The translations under genes were made by a program, and so were the position numbers. Positions 16,230 through 26,063 of a stretch of DNA of 38,412 bases are shown piece by piece. The DNA comes from Clostridiales bacterium (lineage in GTDB: Bacteria > Bacillota > Clostridia > Oscillospirales > Oscillospiraceae). The notes under the pieces were generated by a model. It searched no databases, was not told where the DNA came from, and saw only the letters and a program-made list of their open reading frames with translations. The stretch is taken from contig SFDT01000016.1 of assembly GCA_004558115.1 (NCBI GenBank), forward strand, positions 1-38,412. The letters are read 5' to 3'. Within the stretch, counting starts at the first letter, position 1; each line of letters starts with the position of its first letter.

Positions 16230-17277
16230 ATTTCCGCAAAAGCAAATAGCACTGGTATTCCGCAGCGGCAGGCACGGCCGTCAGCTCCGGCACCAGCACG
16301 CCCTCCTCCAGGCCGCCCGTCACCATGGCGTCCACCCGGTCCTCCACGGTGGGCACATAGATCCGGTCCAGCCGGGCCATCAGCGTGTTCCACAAATCGA
16401 TGCCCGCGGTCTCGTCCACGCCCTCATTGCCCAGTACCGTCTCCGAAAGCTCCAGGGACAGCTTCACATTCCGGTCTCCCAAAGCCTCCTTCACCGCCGC
16501 CAGCAGGTTCGCGATCTGCTCCGTGTTGTAGGCAGCCTGGGTCTCGTAATTGGGATCAAAGCCGTAGGCGATCTTATCCAGCTTACCCACGGTGGGATAC
16601 GTCAGGTCCGTCAGCAGGATCTCGTCAAAGCCCAGGTGCGCGCAGGCGCACACCAGGCGGGAAAGGTAATCCTTTGTGGCCTGTTTGGACGGGTCCAGCC
16701 AGTTCTCGTTGTTCCCGTCGTAAAAAATATAGCCGCCGGTATTCTTCAGGCCCATGGCCTCCACATCGCCTCGGGCAACGCCGCCGTCCCGCAGGCAGGA
16801 GATCCGGGCCACAGTGTACCATTCGCCTTCCAGCAAAGACGGCAAAACCTCCGCCGCTTTGGATGCCGTACCGGCCAGCGACGCGCCGGCCACCGCCGCC
16901 GCGTTTTCAAAGGGATAGCGCAGCTGGCCTCCGGATGCCTTCATGGTGACGCAAAAGGCGTTTTGCCCGCTGGCAGCCGCCAGCTCCGCCGGCCAGTCCG
17001 CCGGGTCGTCTCCCAGCTCCACTGCCTGAAGAAGGGACTTCTTTTCCTGCTCCTGAATGGTGATGTTCACCGGTTCCTCTTCCTCCGGCGGCAGGGACTC
17101 CTCTGTCTTTTCCGGAAGCACCAGTTTCGGCGTCCCCGTCTCATCATAGACGATGTATTTCTGCATCATCATAAAGCCGATGGATGCCAGGATGACCAGC
17201 ACCAGGAGCACCGCCAGCACGAGCTTTCCCTTGGAGCTTCGGCCGCGGTAGCTATGATAACCTCTGGGGCCTGCCAT
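16228..17277 (-). CDS. Membrane-anchored DUF4015 putative glycoside hydrolase
   Basis: A 349-residue protein with a basic N-terminus, one membrane segment (about 18-38) and an acidic Pro/Glu linker (about 55-72). An outer domain resembles the putative glycoside hydrolase domain DUF4015 (TIM-barrel type). Supporting stretches are NWLDPSKQATKDYLSRLVCA and HLGFDEILLTDLTYPT, where family members have an analogous aligned strand and acidic residues. It probably acts on the outer face of the membrane, perhaps on cell-wall or polysaccharide material; no substrate can be named. It lies 33 bp downstream of rpiB and is probably cotranscribed with it. Confidence 0.65.
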   Translation of the reverse strand: MAGPRGYHSYRGRSSKGKLVLAVLLVLVILASIGFMMMQKYIVYDETGTPKLVLPEKTEESLPPEEEEPVNITIQEQEKKSLLQAVELGDDPADWPAELAAASGQNAFCVTMKASGGQLRYPFENAAAVAGASLAGTASKAAEVLPSLLEGEWYTVARISCLRDGGVARGDVEAMGLKNTGGYIFYDGNNENWLDPSKQATKDYLSRLVCACAHLGFDEILLTDLTYPTVGKLDKIAYGFDPNYETQAAYNTEQIANLLAAVKEALGDRNVKLSLELSETVLGNEGVDETAGIDLWNTLMARLDRIYVPTVEDRVDAMVTGGLEEGVLVPELTAVPAAAEYQCYLLLRK

Positions 17278-17310
17278 CAGTTCACCTCGTTTCCTTTGTC
17301 AGAGAGGCGC

Positions 17311-17748
17311 TCAGCCCTCCAGGGCCATCATCTTGTCCACGCGGCGGGCGTGGCGGCCCCCCTCAAACTCTGTGGACAAGAACACCTCCACCATGCGCTC
17401 GGCCATGTTCTTGCCGGTGAAGCCGGCGCCGATGGCCATCATGTTGGCGTCGTTGTGACGGCGGGTCATCTCCGCCTCCAGGCAGTCGGCGCAGTGGGCG
17501 CAGCGGATGCCCTTGATCTTGTTGGCGGCGATGGAGATGCCGATGCCGGTGGTGCAGATGACGATGCCCTTATCGCACTTGCCCTCCGCCACAGCCCGGG
17601 CGGCAGCGGCGCCGAAGTCGGGATAGTCACAGCTCTCCAGACCGTAGCAGCCGAAATCCTCATATTCATAGCCCAGCTTCTCCAACACCTTGATGATGTG
17701 CTGTTTCAGCTCATAGCCGCCGTGGTCACAACCCAATGCAATTTTCAT
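17311..17748 (-). CDS. rpiB: Ribose-5-phosphate isomerase B
   Basis: A 145-residue RpiB/LacB-family sugar isomerase interconverting ribose 5-phosphate and ribulose 5-phosphate in the pentose phosphate pathway. Family motifs: CDHGGYELK near the N-terminus, the active-site Cys in ICTTGIGISIAANK, and RRHNDANMM. Full length. It has its own promoter in the short gap after the PHP gene. The same window encodes Rpe, the next pentose-phosphate enzyme, in a separate operon. Confidence 0.93.
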   Translation of the reverse strand: MKIALGCDHGGYELKQHIIKVLEKLGYEYEDFGCYGLESCDYPDFGAAAARAVAEGKCDKGIVICTTGIGISIAANKIKGIRCAHCADCLEAEMTRRHNDANMMAIGAGFTGKNMAERMVEVFLSTEFEGGRHARRVDKMMALEG

Positions 17749-17781
17749 GGTGGAATCCTCCCGTTTTCTTAAAGTAGCATT

Positions 17782-17810
17782 ATTATATGCCTGCTGATTT
17801 CAAAAATCAA
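17782..17810 (-). promoter_or_regulatory. rpiB promoter
   Basis: On the minus strand, TTGATT (17805-17810) and TATAAT (17782-17787) are separated by exactly 17 bp, ending 33 bases before the rpiB ATG. This is a strong housekeeping-type promoter. Confidence 0.7.
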
Positions 17811-18623
17811 TCACAGTTCATGCCATACCGGCTCCATCCGCCGGAAGGTGCAGAACCGCCGGAAGCCGCACTGGCGCAGCAGCTCCTGCCGCTCCCGGAT
17901 GGCACAGCCCACGTATTTCGTGCTATGGGCGTCGCTGCCCAGAGTGATGATCTCGCCGCCCAGCCGGCGGTACATCCGCAGCCACTTTTCGTCCGGCAGG
18001 GGGGTGTGGCCCCGGTTGGTGTTCAGCTCGATGCCCCGGCCCTTTTGGATGAGGATGCGGAGGATCTCCTCCACCTCGGCCTCAAAGCCGTCAAATGTCA
18101 GGTGAAAGCCCTTGTTTTCATTGAGATACCGCAGGGGCAGCGTCAGGTGGCCCAGAACAGAATAGGTCCCGTCCCAGTTTGCCAGCAGCCGCACCTGCTC
18201 CAGGTAATCGGCAATGCCCCGCCGGGCCGTGGCGTCATCGGCGGGGTCAAAGTAATAGAGGTCCTTGCAGTCATACGCCCTGGAGAGCATATGGATGGAC
18301 CCAATGATAAAATCCAGCTCCGGCATGCCGGCCAGGAGCTTTTCCGTATGGGCAAAATTCCAGGGTGCGTCTCCCAGCTCAATGCCCAGCCGCAGCGTGA
18401 TGCGGCCGTCCGCGGCGGCCCGGGCCCTGGCGAATTCCTCCGTCAGGGCCTGCCAGTCATAGGGCTCCCGGGGTTGGTCAGTGCCCCAGACGATGGGCTC
18501 CACATGGTCCGTGAAGCACAGCTCCTCCAGTCCCGCCGTGATGGCCGCCTCCGCCATATCCGCCATGGGCGCCGCGGCGTCCGGGGAAATGCGGGAATGG
18601 GTGTGGTAATCAGCCAGATACAT
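17811..18623 (-). CDS. PHP-domain phosphoesterase, histidinol-phosphatase (HisJ)-like
   Basis: A 270-residue PHP-domain metal-dependent phosphoesterase. The N-terminus YLADYHTHSRISPD carries the HxH metal motif (H7, H9). Further metal-binding stretches are CFTDHVE, DFIIGSIHML, ELNTNRG and LGSDAHSTKY. This matches HisJ-type histidinol phosphatases (histidine synthesis), but PHP proteins also include DNA-associated and nucleotide phosphatases and no other his genes are here. I chose the ATG at 18623, with GTGAGG 6 bases upstream; a GTG at 18635 overlaps the dnaJ stop. It is probably carried on the chaperone operon transcript. Confidence 0.8.
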   Translation of the reverse strand: MYLADYHTHSRISPDAAAPMADMAEAAITAGLEELCFTDHVEPIVWGTDQPREPYDWQALTEEFARARAAADGRITLRLGIELGDAPWNFAHTEKLLAGMPELDFIIGSIHMLSRAYDCKDLYYFDPADDATARRGIADYLEQVRLLANWDGTYSVLGHLTLPLRYLNENKGFHLTFDGFEAEVEEILRILIQKGRGIELNTNRGHTPLPDEKWLRMYRRLGGEIITLGSDAHSTKYVGCAIRERQELLRQCGFRRFCTFRRMEPVWHEL

Positions 18624-18631
18624 GGCGGGCC

Positions 18632-19762
18632 TCACTTCTTAAACTTTTTGAAGAACTTTTTTCGCTCCTCATAGTTGCTCTCGCCCACGCTCTCCGCGAA
18701 CTTCTTCAGTGCCTCTTTCTGCTCTTTGTTCAGGTTGCGGGGGGTCTCGATATAGACGGTGACGTACTGGTCGCCCCGGCCCCGGCCGTTGATGGAGGGG
18801 ATGCCCTTGCCCTTCAAGCGGAATGTAGTGCCGGACTGGGTGCCCTCCGGCAGGGTGTACTTCACCTTGCCGTCGATGGTGGGGATCTCCAGCTCCGCGC
18901 CCAGGACCGCCTGGGTGAAGGTGATGGGCGCCTCGCACAGCACGCTGGTGCCCTCCCGGCGGAACAGCTCGTGGGGCCGCACCGTGATGGTGATGAGCAG
19001 GTCGCCTGCGGGGCCGCCGTTTTTGCCGGCGTTGCCCTGCCCCCGGATGGAGATGGTCTGGCCGTTGTCGATGCCCGCGGGGATGCTGGCCTGGATGGTC
19101 TTGCGGCGGCGGACGGTGCCGCTGCCGTGGCAGTCCTTGCAGGGCTGGTGGATGATCTGGCCCTTGCCGCCGCACTTGGGGCAGGGGGAGCTGGTGGCGA
19201 ACACGCCCATGGGCGTCTGCCGCCGCACCTGCACCTGGCCGGTGCCCCGGCAGTCCGGGCACACCTCCGGCGTGGTGCCGGGGGCGCAGCCGTTGCCGTG
19301 GCAGGTCTCGCACTGCTCCATGCGCTCCACGGTGACCGCTTTTTCGCAGCCGAAGGCCGCCTCCTCAAAGCTGATGGCCAGGGACATGCGGATGCTCTCG
19401 CCCCGTTGGGGAGCATTGGGATTGGTGCGCCGTCCGCCGCCGAAGCCGCCGCCGAAGAAGCTGCCGAAAATATCGCCCAGGTCGCCGAAGTCAAAGTTGC
19501 CGTCGAACCCGGCGCCGGCGCCGAAGTTGGGGTCCACACCGGCGTGGCCGTACTGGTCATACCGGGCCTTCTTGTCAGGGTCCGACAGGACCTCATAGGC
19601 CTCGTTGACCTCCTTGAAGTGCTCCTCGGCGTCCTTGTCGCCGGGGTTCAGGTCCGGATGGTATTTCCGGGCCATTTTTTTATATGCTTTTTTGATCTCG
19701 TCCTCCGAGGCGCCCTTGGTCACGCCCAGGACCTCGTAGTAATCACGCTTGTTCTCTGCCAT
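18632..19762 (-). CDS. dnaJ: Chaperone DnaJ (Hsp40)
   Basis: DnaK co-chaperone of 376 aa that stimulates DnaK ATPase and delivers unfolded clients. The J-domain has HPD at 35-37, followed by a Gly/Phe-rich region. Four zinc-binding CxxCxGxG repeats begin with CETCHGNG, CPDCRGTG, CPKCGGKG and CKDCHGSG, and then comes the C-terminal substrate domain. Full length. Last chaperone gene of the operon, after a hairpin that may lower its expression relative to dnaK. Confidence 0.97.
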   Translation of the reverse strand: MAENKRDYYEVLGVTKGASEDEIKKAYKKMARKYHPDLNPGDKDAEEHFKEVNEAYEVLSDPDKKARYDQYGHAGVDPNFGAGAGFDGNFDFGDLGDIFGSFFGGGFGGGRRTNPNAPQRGESIRMSLAISFEEAAFGCEKAVTVERMEQCETCHGNGCAPGTTPEVCPDCRGTGQVQVRRQTPMGVFATSSPCPKCGGKGQIIHQPCKDCHGSGTVRRRKTIQASIPAGIDNGQTISIRGQGNAGKNGGPAGDLLITITVRPHELFRREGTSVLCEAPITFTQAVLGAELEIPTIDGKVKYTLPEGTQSGTTFRLKGKGIPSINGRGRGDQYVTVYIETPRNLNKEQKEALKKFAESVGESNYEERKKFFKKFKK

Positions 19763-19790
19763 ATTGAAAACTCCTCATATTCCGAAACGC

Positions 19791-19828
19791 CGTATCAGGG
19801 ACAGGCGGCACGCGCTGTCCCTGATACG
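19791..19828. terminator. dnaK-dnaJ intergenic attenuator hairpin
   Basis: A 14-bp perfect stem, CGTATCAGGGACAG (19791-19804) with CTGTCCCTGATACG (19815-19828), has a 10-base loop. On the minus strand it is followed only by GCGTTTC, so termination would be partial at best. It may act as an mRNA processing or stability element. Confidence 0.55.
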
Positions 19829-19845
19829 TTTTATGAGAGGGTCGC

Positions 19846-21699
<1,854 letters not shown>

Positions 21700-21748
21700 A
21701 AATAATTCCTCCTAAATCTATCGAAAACGTTTTTTGTTTACTCTTTTG

Positions 21749-22363
21749 TCAATTGGCCACCTGGACGATGGCATGCCGGATGACCTTGTCACCCAGCATG
21801 AAGCCCGCCTGGAACACCTGGGCCACCACGTTTTCGCCCAGGTTTTCGTCATCGATGTGCATGACGGCGTTCATCTTCTCCGGGTCAAAGGGCTTTCCCA
21901 GGGCCTCCATCTCCGTGACGCCCTGCTTTTGCAGGATCTCCTTGAACTGGGCAAAGATCATCTCCAGTCCCTTTTTGTGGGGGGAGTCCTCACCGCCCTC
22001 GCTGGCAGCGGCCCGCTCCAGATTGTCGTACACCGCCAAAAACGCGCTGATGGTGTCCGCCTTGGCGTCCTGGTACAGGGTGTCCTTTTCCTTGGTGGTG
22101 CGCTTGCGGTAGTTGTCGTACTCCGCGGTGAGGCGGACGAACTGGTCCTTCACGGATTCCAGCTGCTTGGCGGCCAGCTCGGCGGCCTCCATCTGCTGCT
22201 GGGTCAGGGTATAGGTCTTTTCTTTTTCCTTTTTCTTCTTGCTCTTGCCGGTCTTTTCCGCCGGCTCCTGGGCGGTCTGCTCCGCCTTGGCAGTCTCCTG
22301 CTCCGCCTCCGTCTGGGTCTCCGGCGTTTCCTCGGCAGTGGGCTGCTTCGTCTCTTCGCTCAT
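21749..22363 (-). CDS. grpE: Nucleotide exchange factor GrpE
   Basis: DnaK nucleotide exchange factor, 204 aa. A long charged N-terminal extension (Glu/Thr/Lys-rich, about 1-50) is followed by a coiled coil with EYDNYRKRTTKEKD and a C-terminal beta domain with the family motif MEALGKPFDPEKMNAVMH. The start overlaps the hrcA stop (ATGA). Confidence 0.95.
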   Translation of the reverse strand: MSEETKQPTAEETPETQTEAEQETAKAEQTAQEPAEKTGKSKKKKEKEKTYTLTQQQMEAAELAAKQLESVKDQFVRLTAEYDNYRKRTTKEKDTLYQDAKADTISAFLAVYDNLERAAASEGGEDSPHKKGLEMIFAQFKEILQKQGVTEMEALGKPFDPEKMNAVMHIDDENLGENVVAQVFQAGFMLGDKVIRHAIVQVAN

Positions 22364-23406
22364 TCCTTCGTATCCTCCTTCGGGGGTAATTCCTGTTTTC
22401 CGAACAGCCGTGTCAGCCCGTCGGCAAAGCCGGAGAGCCGCGCGGCCACAGACGCGTAATCCATACGGGTGGGGCCCACCACGCCGATGAGGCCCCGCAT
22501 ATCGTCGCCGATATCATAGCTTGCCACCACGACGCTGGTGTTTTTCAAGGCGTCGATGACGTTTTCCGGTCCGATGAGGATCTTCATGGGGCCGTCATCC
22601 GGCAGCGGCAGGTTTTCCTTGCTGTCCGTCATAAAGCTCATCAGCTGGTGGGCCTTGTCGGCGTCCCGGAACTCCGGCAGCTTCAAAAGCTCCTTGGTCC
22701 CCGCGGTGACGATCTCCCGCTGGCCGGCCTCTTCCAGGGAGTCCGCCGCGTAGGAAATGGTCTGGGACAGCAGCAAAAACAGCTGAGGCGGGATCTGCTC
22801 CGCCACATTCATGAGCCGGTGGTTCATCTCCGACGGAGAGACACCGGTAAAATGCCCGTTCAGCAGATTCACCAGGGTAGGCAGCTGGTCCAGGTCCACC
22901 TTCAGCTGCAAACGCAGCAGCTGGCTTTTCACCCGGTCGTCGCTCATCATCATGACCACGATGCAGCTGCGCTCATCCACCGGCAGCAGCTCAAAGCGCT
23001 TGGCGGTGAGGGTCTTGCGGCCGGTGACGCTCATGTAGGTGGGATAGTTCACAAAGGAGCTCACCGCCCGGCCCGCCTGGGAGAGGATGTGGTCCAGCTC
23101 CTCCATCTTCATTTGCAGGGATTGGTTGATCTTCTCCGTCTCCGCCAGGCTCAGCCGCTGCTGTTCCATCAGCTCGTTGACGTACAGCCGGTAGCCCTTG
23201 GGGGAGGGGACCCGTCCAGCGGAGGTGTGGGGCTGCTCCAGATAGCCCAGCTCCACCAGGTCCGCCAGCTCGTTGCGGATGGTGGCGGAGCTGACCTTGC
23301 CGCCCATCTCGGAGGCAATGGCCTTGGAGCCCACCGGCTCGGCGGTGCGGATATAATCCTCGATGACGACCTTCAATATTTTCTTTTTCCGGTCCGTCAG
23401 TTCCAT
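22360..23406 (-). CDS. hrcA: Heat-inducible repressor HrcA
   Basis: Repressor of class I heat-shock genes, 348 aa. The winged-helix N-terminus contains VSSATIRNELADLVELGYLE (about 38-57), and a GAF-like domain forms most of the rest. First gene of the hrcA-grpE-dnaK-dnaJ operon, with its CIRCE operator 35 bp upstream. HrcA folding by GroEL makes repression heat-responsive in related bacteria. Confidence 0.96.
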   Translation of the reverse strand: MELTDRKKKILKVVIEDYIRTAEPVGSKAIASEMGGKVSSATIRNELADLVELGYLEQPHTSAGRVPSPKGYRLYVNELMEQQRLSLAETEKINQSLQMKMEELDHILSQAGRAVSSFVNYPTYMSVTGRKTLTAKRFELLPVDERSCIVVMMMSDDRVKSQLLRLQLKVDLDQLPTLVNLLNGHFTGVSPSEMNHRLMNVAEQIPPQLFLLLSQTISYAADSLEEAGQREIVTAGTKELLKLPEFRDADKAHQLMSFMTDSKENLPLPDDGPMKILIGPENVIDALKNTSVVVASYDIGDDMRGLIGVVGPTRMDYASVAARLSGFADGLTRLFGKQELPPKEDTKE

Positions 23407-23440
23407 CTCTCCGCTCCCGTTCGACCGTTGTTTTCAGGGG

Positions 23441-23467
23441 TTAGCACTCAATTCCCCTGAGTGCTAA
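23441..23467. promoter_or_regulatory. CIRCE operator (HrcA site)
   Basis: A perfect CIRCE element: TTAGCACTC (23441-23449), nine bases, GAGTGCTAA (23459-23467). It begins 4 bases after the hrcA -10 and covers the transcription start, so HrcA binding blocks the promoter. Confidence 0.97.
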
Positions 23468-23471
23468 AGCG

Positions 23472-23500
23472 AGTTTACCACCGTGGGAAAGTATTGTCAA
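23472..23500 (-). promoter_or_regulatory. hrcA operon promoter
   Basis: On the minus strand, TTGACA (23495-23500), a 17-bp spacer and TAAACT (23472-23477). A strong vegetative promoter directly upstream of CIRCE. Confidence 0.85.
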
Positions 23501-23596
23501 TGGATGCTTATAAACAATTTGTGAACAAACGGAAACCTGTTTTTGAACTTTTGCAAAAAGGGCCTGTTTTCCCGCCGTCTCCCGGTTTTCCGCCGA

Positions 23597-23623
23597 CAAA
23601 AACGGCGGGCATCCGCCCGCCGT
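23597..23623 (-). terminator. folT terminator
   Basis: ACGGCGGGC (23602-23610) and GCCCGCCGT (23615-23623) form a 9-bp stem with a 4-base loop, followed on the minus strand by a T-run ending in GTC. It lies about 20 bp after the folT stop. Confidence 0.8.
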
Positions 23624-23641
23624 CTTCTCTTGTTTTCCCGC

Positions 23642-24241
23642 TCACCAGCGGAGCTTCCCCACCATCTGCCGGGGGACCAGTCCGGCCCTCCGCAGTGCCG
23701 GCAGCAGCGCCGCGAACAGCACCACCAGCAGCGCTGTCTGGAAGGGGAGCATGATGAGGTTTTTCCAGAAGCTGCCGGCAGCCATGACAGACCAGGCCTT
23801 TCCGTAGAGGATGGCGGACCACAAAGAGCCCAGCACCACATTTTGGATATTGGTCAGCAGCTTTGCCAGGAACACCCGCCGGATGTTGAGCTCCGCCCGG
23901 TACAAAAAGAGGGCATAGATCAACACGCCCAGCATGGTGGTGAGGGTGTAGCCGGGGAAGAAGGGGTAGCCGCCGCCTCCGGTGAGGAAAAAGCTGAGGA
24001 TATCCTCGGAAAAGCCGAACACTACGCCCAGCACCGGGCCGCACACCAGGGCGCACAGTGCCCGGGCCAGGAAGCCCCAGGTGATCTTGGCGCCGCCGAA
24101 CAGGGGCACGGAGGGGATGTGGCCCAGGACGACGCACAGGGCGATCATCAGGGCCGCAAAGGTCAGCTTCCGCAGGTCCCGGAGTTCCCGGGCGGCATCG
24201 CGCCAGTAGGCCGCGGAAAACGGATGGGGATAGAGAGACAT
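23642..24241 (-). CDS. folT: ECF transporter S component FolT (folate)
   Basis: Membrane substrate-binding subunit (199 aa, about six membrane segments) of an energy-coupling factor folate transporter; it would use a shared EcfAAT module encoded elsewhere. Family-typical stretches are LRKLTFAALMIALCVVL, YPFFPGYTLTTMLGVLIYAL and LYGKAW followed by KNLIMLPFQ. I chose the ATG at 24241, which follows GGAAGG by 7 bases. The reading frame stays open upstream to 24403, but that part is riboswitch leader. The THF aptamer upstream independently supports the folate assignment. Confidence 0.87.
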   Translation of the reverse strand: MSLYPHPFSAAYWRDAARELRDLRKLTFAALMIALCVVLGHIPSVPLFGGAKITWGFLARALCALVCGPVLGVVFGFSEDILSFFLTGGGGYPFFPGYTLTTMLGVLIYALFLYRAELNIRRVFLAKLLTNIQNVVLGSLWSAILYGKAWSVMAAGSFWKNLIMLPFQTALLVVLFAALLPALRRAGLVPRQMVGKLRW

Positions 24242-24247
24242 AAAAAT

Positions 24248-24303
24248 ACCTTCCTTCTGTAAATTTCGGCAGTCCGGTACCGGAGCGCCGCACAGAGGAA
24301 GGT
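24248..24303 (-). promoter_or_regulatory. THF riboswitch expression platform (SD sequestration)
   Basis: ACCTTCCTCTGT (24303-24292) can pair with ACAGAAGGAAGGT (24260-24248), which contains the folT Shine-Dalgarno sequence, leaving one bulged A. A competing pair, GGTCTTG in the aptamer P4 strand with CAAGACC (24307-24301), overlaps that anti-SD segment. A second alternative, ATCCC/GGGAT, would break the aptamer 3' strand. This predicts translational control by THF. Confidence 0.65.
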
Positions 24304-24323
24304 CTTGGCCGTATCCCATATGC

Positions 24324-24431
24324 GGCAGCGGGATGCGAAACACACACTGCAAGACCCGAAACGGTCCTTTCGTCCGAAAAACAACTCCCCGTTTTTCCGG
24401 CACTATTTCACACGTGTGTTCCTACTCTGCC
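24324..24431 (-). ncRNA. Tetrahydrofolate (THF) riboswitch aptamer
   Basis: In the folT leader, read on the minus strand: P1 GGCAG (24431-24427) pairs with CTGCC (24328-24324). The AGAGTAGG segment follows. P2 AACACAC pairs with GTGTGTT. P3 pairs GAAAAAC with GTTTTTC around a GGGGAGTT loop, then comes GACGAAAGG. P4 pairs GACC with GGTC. The 3' strand CGCATCCCGCTGCC corresponds to the GCAUCCGCU end of known THF-I aptamers, with GGGA/TCCC available for the long-range pseudoknot. Order and spacing match the class, and the downstream gene is folT. The assignment is by eye, without a covariance model. Confidence 0.78.
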
Positions 24432-24462
24432 TTTCCCCTCGGTGTACAAAGGGTATGATGCC

Positions 24463-24491
24463 ATGATATGCCATTTGCAGGGAAATAGCAA
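24463..24491 (-). promoter_or_regulatory. folT promoter
   Basis: On the minus strand, TTGCTA (24486-24491), 17 bp, TATCAT (24463-24468). Transcription would start near 24456, about 25 bases before the aptamer, giving a leader of about 215 nt. The spacer between folT and rnfB (24242-24547) is fully used by this promoter, the riboswitch and the rnfB terminator. Confidence 0.6.
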
Positions 24492-24494
24492 TAG

Positions 24495-24530
24495 AAAAGG
24501 TCCCCAAATCTTACGACTTGGGGACCTTTT
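24495..24530. terminator. rnf operon terminator
   Basis: AAAAGGTCCCCAA (24495-24507) pairs with TTGGGGACCTTTT (24518-24530) around a 10-base loop, just after rnfB. On the minus strand the stem ends in TTTT. The folT -35 lies immediately beyond it. Confidence 0.85.
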
Positions 24531-24547
24531 TTCAGTGAAATATGCAA

Positions 24548-25447
24548 TTATTCAGCCTTGGGAGCCTCAGCGGCAGCCTTGGCAGCAGCTTCCGCCGCGG
24601 CCTTGGCCTTCTCAGCCTGAGCCTTCTTGATGGCCTTGTACTTCTCCTTCTCCTCGGCGGTAGCCACAGGGGAGATGGCGTCACGGGGGCAGACCTTGGT
24701 GCAGAGCTTGCAGCCCACGCACTTGTCATAGTCGATGACGGCCACGCCGTTCACCACATGGATGGCGTCCTTCTTGCACTCCTTCTGGCACAGGCCGCAG
24801 CCGATGCAGGAGTTGGAGCAGACGCTCATGGCCGCCTTGCCCTTCTCCTGGTTGGCGCACAGCACGTGGACCTTCTTGGAGACGGGGACGGAGGTGATCA
24901 GGTGACGGGGGCAGGCCTTGGCGCAGGCCATGCAGGCGGTGCACTTTTCGGGGTCCACCACAGCGGCGCCGTTGGGGCCGATGCTCATGGCGCCGAACTG
25001 GCAGGCGGCCACGCAGGAGCCGAAGCCCAGGCAGCCGAAGTCGCACTCCAGGGGGCCGGCGGCCACCTTGGTGGCGGAGATGCAGTCTTTCACGCCCACA
25101 TACTCAAAGCGCTTCTTGGCGTTGGTGCCGCCGTTGCAGCGGACGAACGCCACCTGGCGCTCGCCGGTGGGAGCGGCCATGCCCATGATCTCGGCGATGG
25201 CGGCGGCATTTTCAGGGCCGGCGGGAGCGCAGGCGTTGACGGGAGCGTCACCGGCCAGGATGGCGGCAGCGCAGCCGCCGCAGCCGGGATAGCCGCAGCC
25301 GCCGCAGTTGGCGCCGGCCAAGTGGCTCAAAATGGCCTCCTCGCGGGGGTCTTTTTTCACCTCGAAGATCTTGGAGGCGATGGCCAGGATCAGGCCGAAC
25401 AAAGCGCCCAGCACACCCAGCAGGATCACAGCATATGCAATATTCAT
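24548..25447 (-). CDS. rnfB: Rnf complex subunit B (Fe-S protein, ferredoxin entry)
   Basis: Iron-sulfur subunit of the Rnf ferredoxin:NAD+ oxidoreductase, 299 aa. An N-terminal membrane anchor (about 4-26) is followed by a 4Fe-4S motif at C48, C51, C56, C59. A middle set at C135-C149 and ferredoxin-type sets at C169-C179, C210/C214-C224 and C243-C253 give enough cysteines for about six clusters, as in clostridial RnfB. The Ala/Lys-rich C-terminal tail (about 265-299) is low-complexity. AGGAGG site; 13 bp after rnfA. Confidence 0.95.
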   Translation of the reverse strand: MNIAYAVILLGVLGALFGLILAIASKIFEVKKDPREEAILSHLAGANCGGCGYPGCGGCAAAILAGDAPVNACAPAGPENAAAIAEIMGMAAPTGERQVAFVRCNGGTNAKKRFEYVGVKDCISATKVAAGPLECDFGCLGFGSCVAACQFGAMSIGPNGAAVVDPEKCTACMACAKACPRHLITSVPVSKKVHVLCANQEKGKAAMSVCSNSCIGCGLCQKECKKDAIHVVNGVAVIDYDKCVGCKLCTKVCPRDAISPVATAEEKEKYKAIKKAQAEKAKAAAEAAAKAAAEAPKAE

Positions 25448-25460
25448 CTCAAACGCCTCC

Positions 25461-26048
25461 TTACCAGATCTTCAGGCCGGAGAAGCCCATGAACGCCAGG
25501 GCCATCAGACCAGCGGTGATCAGGGCGATGGGGAAGCCCTCAAACGCCTTGGGATACTCCGCGAACACCAGGCGCTCACGGATGCTGGCGAACAGCACGA
25601 TGGCCAGCAGGAAGCCCAGGCCGCCGGTGATGCCGTAGACCACGGACTCAATGAAGTTGTAGTTGTTCTGGATGTTCAGCAGAGCGACGCCCAGCACAGC
25701 GCAATTGGTGGTGATCAGGGGCAGGTACACGCCCAGGGCGGTGTACAGGGTGGGCATTGCCTTCTGCAGGAACATCTCAATGAACTGCACCAGAGAGGCG
25801 ATGACCAGAATGAAGGCCACGGTCTGCATATACTCCAGGCCCAGCTGCACCAGCAGCAGGTTCACCAGCCAGGTGATGGCGGAGGCCAGACCCATAACGA
25901 AGGTAACGGCCACGCCCATACCGACGGCGGTGTCGACCTTCTTGGAAACGCCCAGGAAGGGGCAGATGCCCAGGAACTGGGAGAAGATAAAGTTGTTTGC
26001 CAGAACGGCGCCCAGCGTGATCGCCAGGAGGTTAGTAATCTGTTCCAT
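25461..26048 (-). CDS. rnfA: Rnf complex membrane subunit A
   Basis: Integral membrane subunit, 195 aa, about six membrane segments. RnfA and RnfE are homologous and form the inverted-topology pair that passes electrons across the membrane via an Fe-S cluster. Conserved stretches include LANNFIFSQFLGICPFLGVS and TNCAVLGVALLN, which supply its cluster Cys residues. It sits between rnfE and rnfB with short gaps. Confidence 0.95.
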   Translation of the reverse strand: MEQITNLLAITLGAVLANNFIFSQFLGICPFLGVSKKVDTAVGMGVAVTFVMGLASAITWLVNLLLVQLGLEYMQTVAFILVIASLVQFIEMFLQKAMPTLYTALGVYLPLITTNCAVLGVALLNIQNNYNFIESVVYGITGGLGFLLAIVLFASIRERLVFAEYPKAFEGFPIALITAGLMALAFMGFSGLKIW

Positions 26049-26063
26049 ACGTTCCTATCCTCC

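Noticed and set aside
21720..21752. TTGACA on the minus strand at the grpE stop as a separate dnaK promoter
   Set aside because: No -10-like hexamer at 16-18 bp, and the gene order and short gap indicate readthrough from the CIRCE promoter.
24268..24390. An alternative aptamer boundary starting at GGGGAGTTG and ending at GCGCTCC
   Set aside because: It allows a P1-like GGAG/CTCC pair, but the P1-P4 set at 24324-24431 reproduces the THF architecture in order and leaves a coherent expression platform.
24242..24403. 54-residue N-terminal extension of FolT
   Set aside because: This segment is riboswitch and SD region; the ATG at 24241 has a proper ribosome binding site and the family N-terminus starts there.
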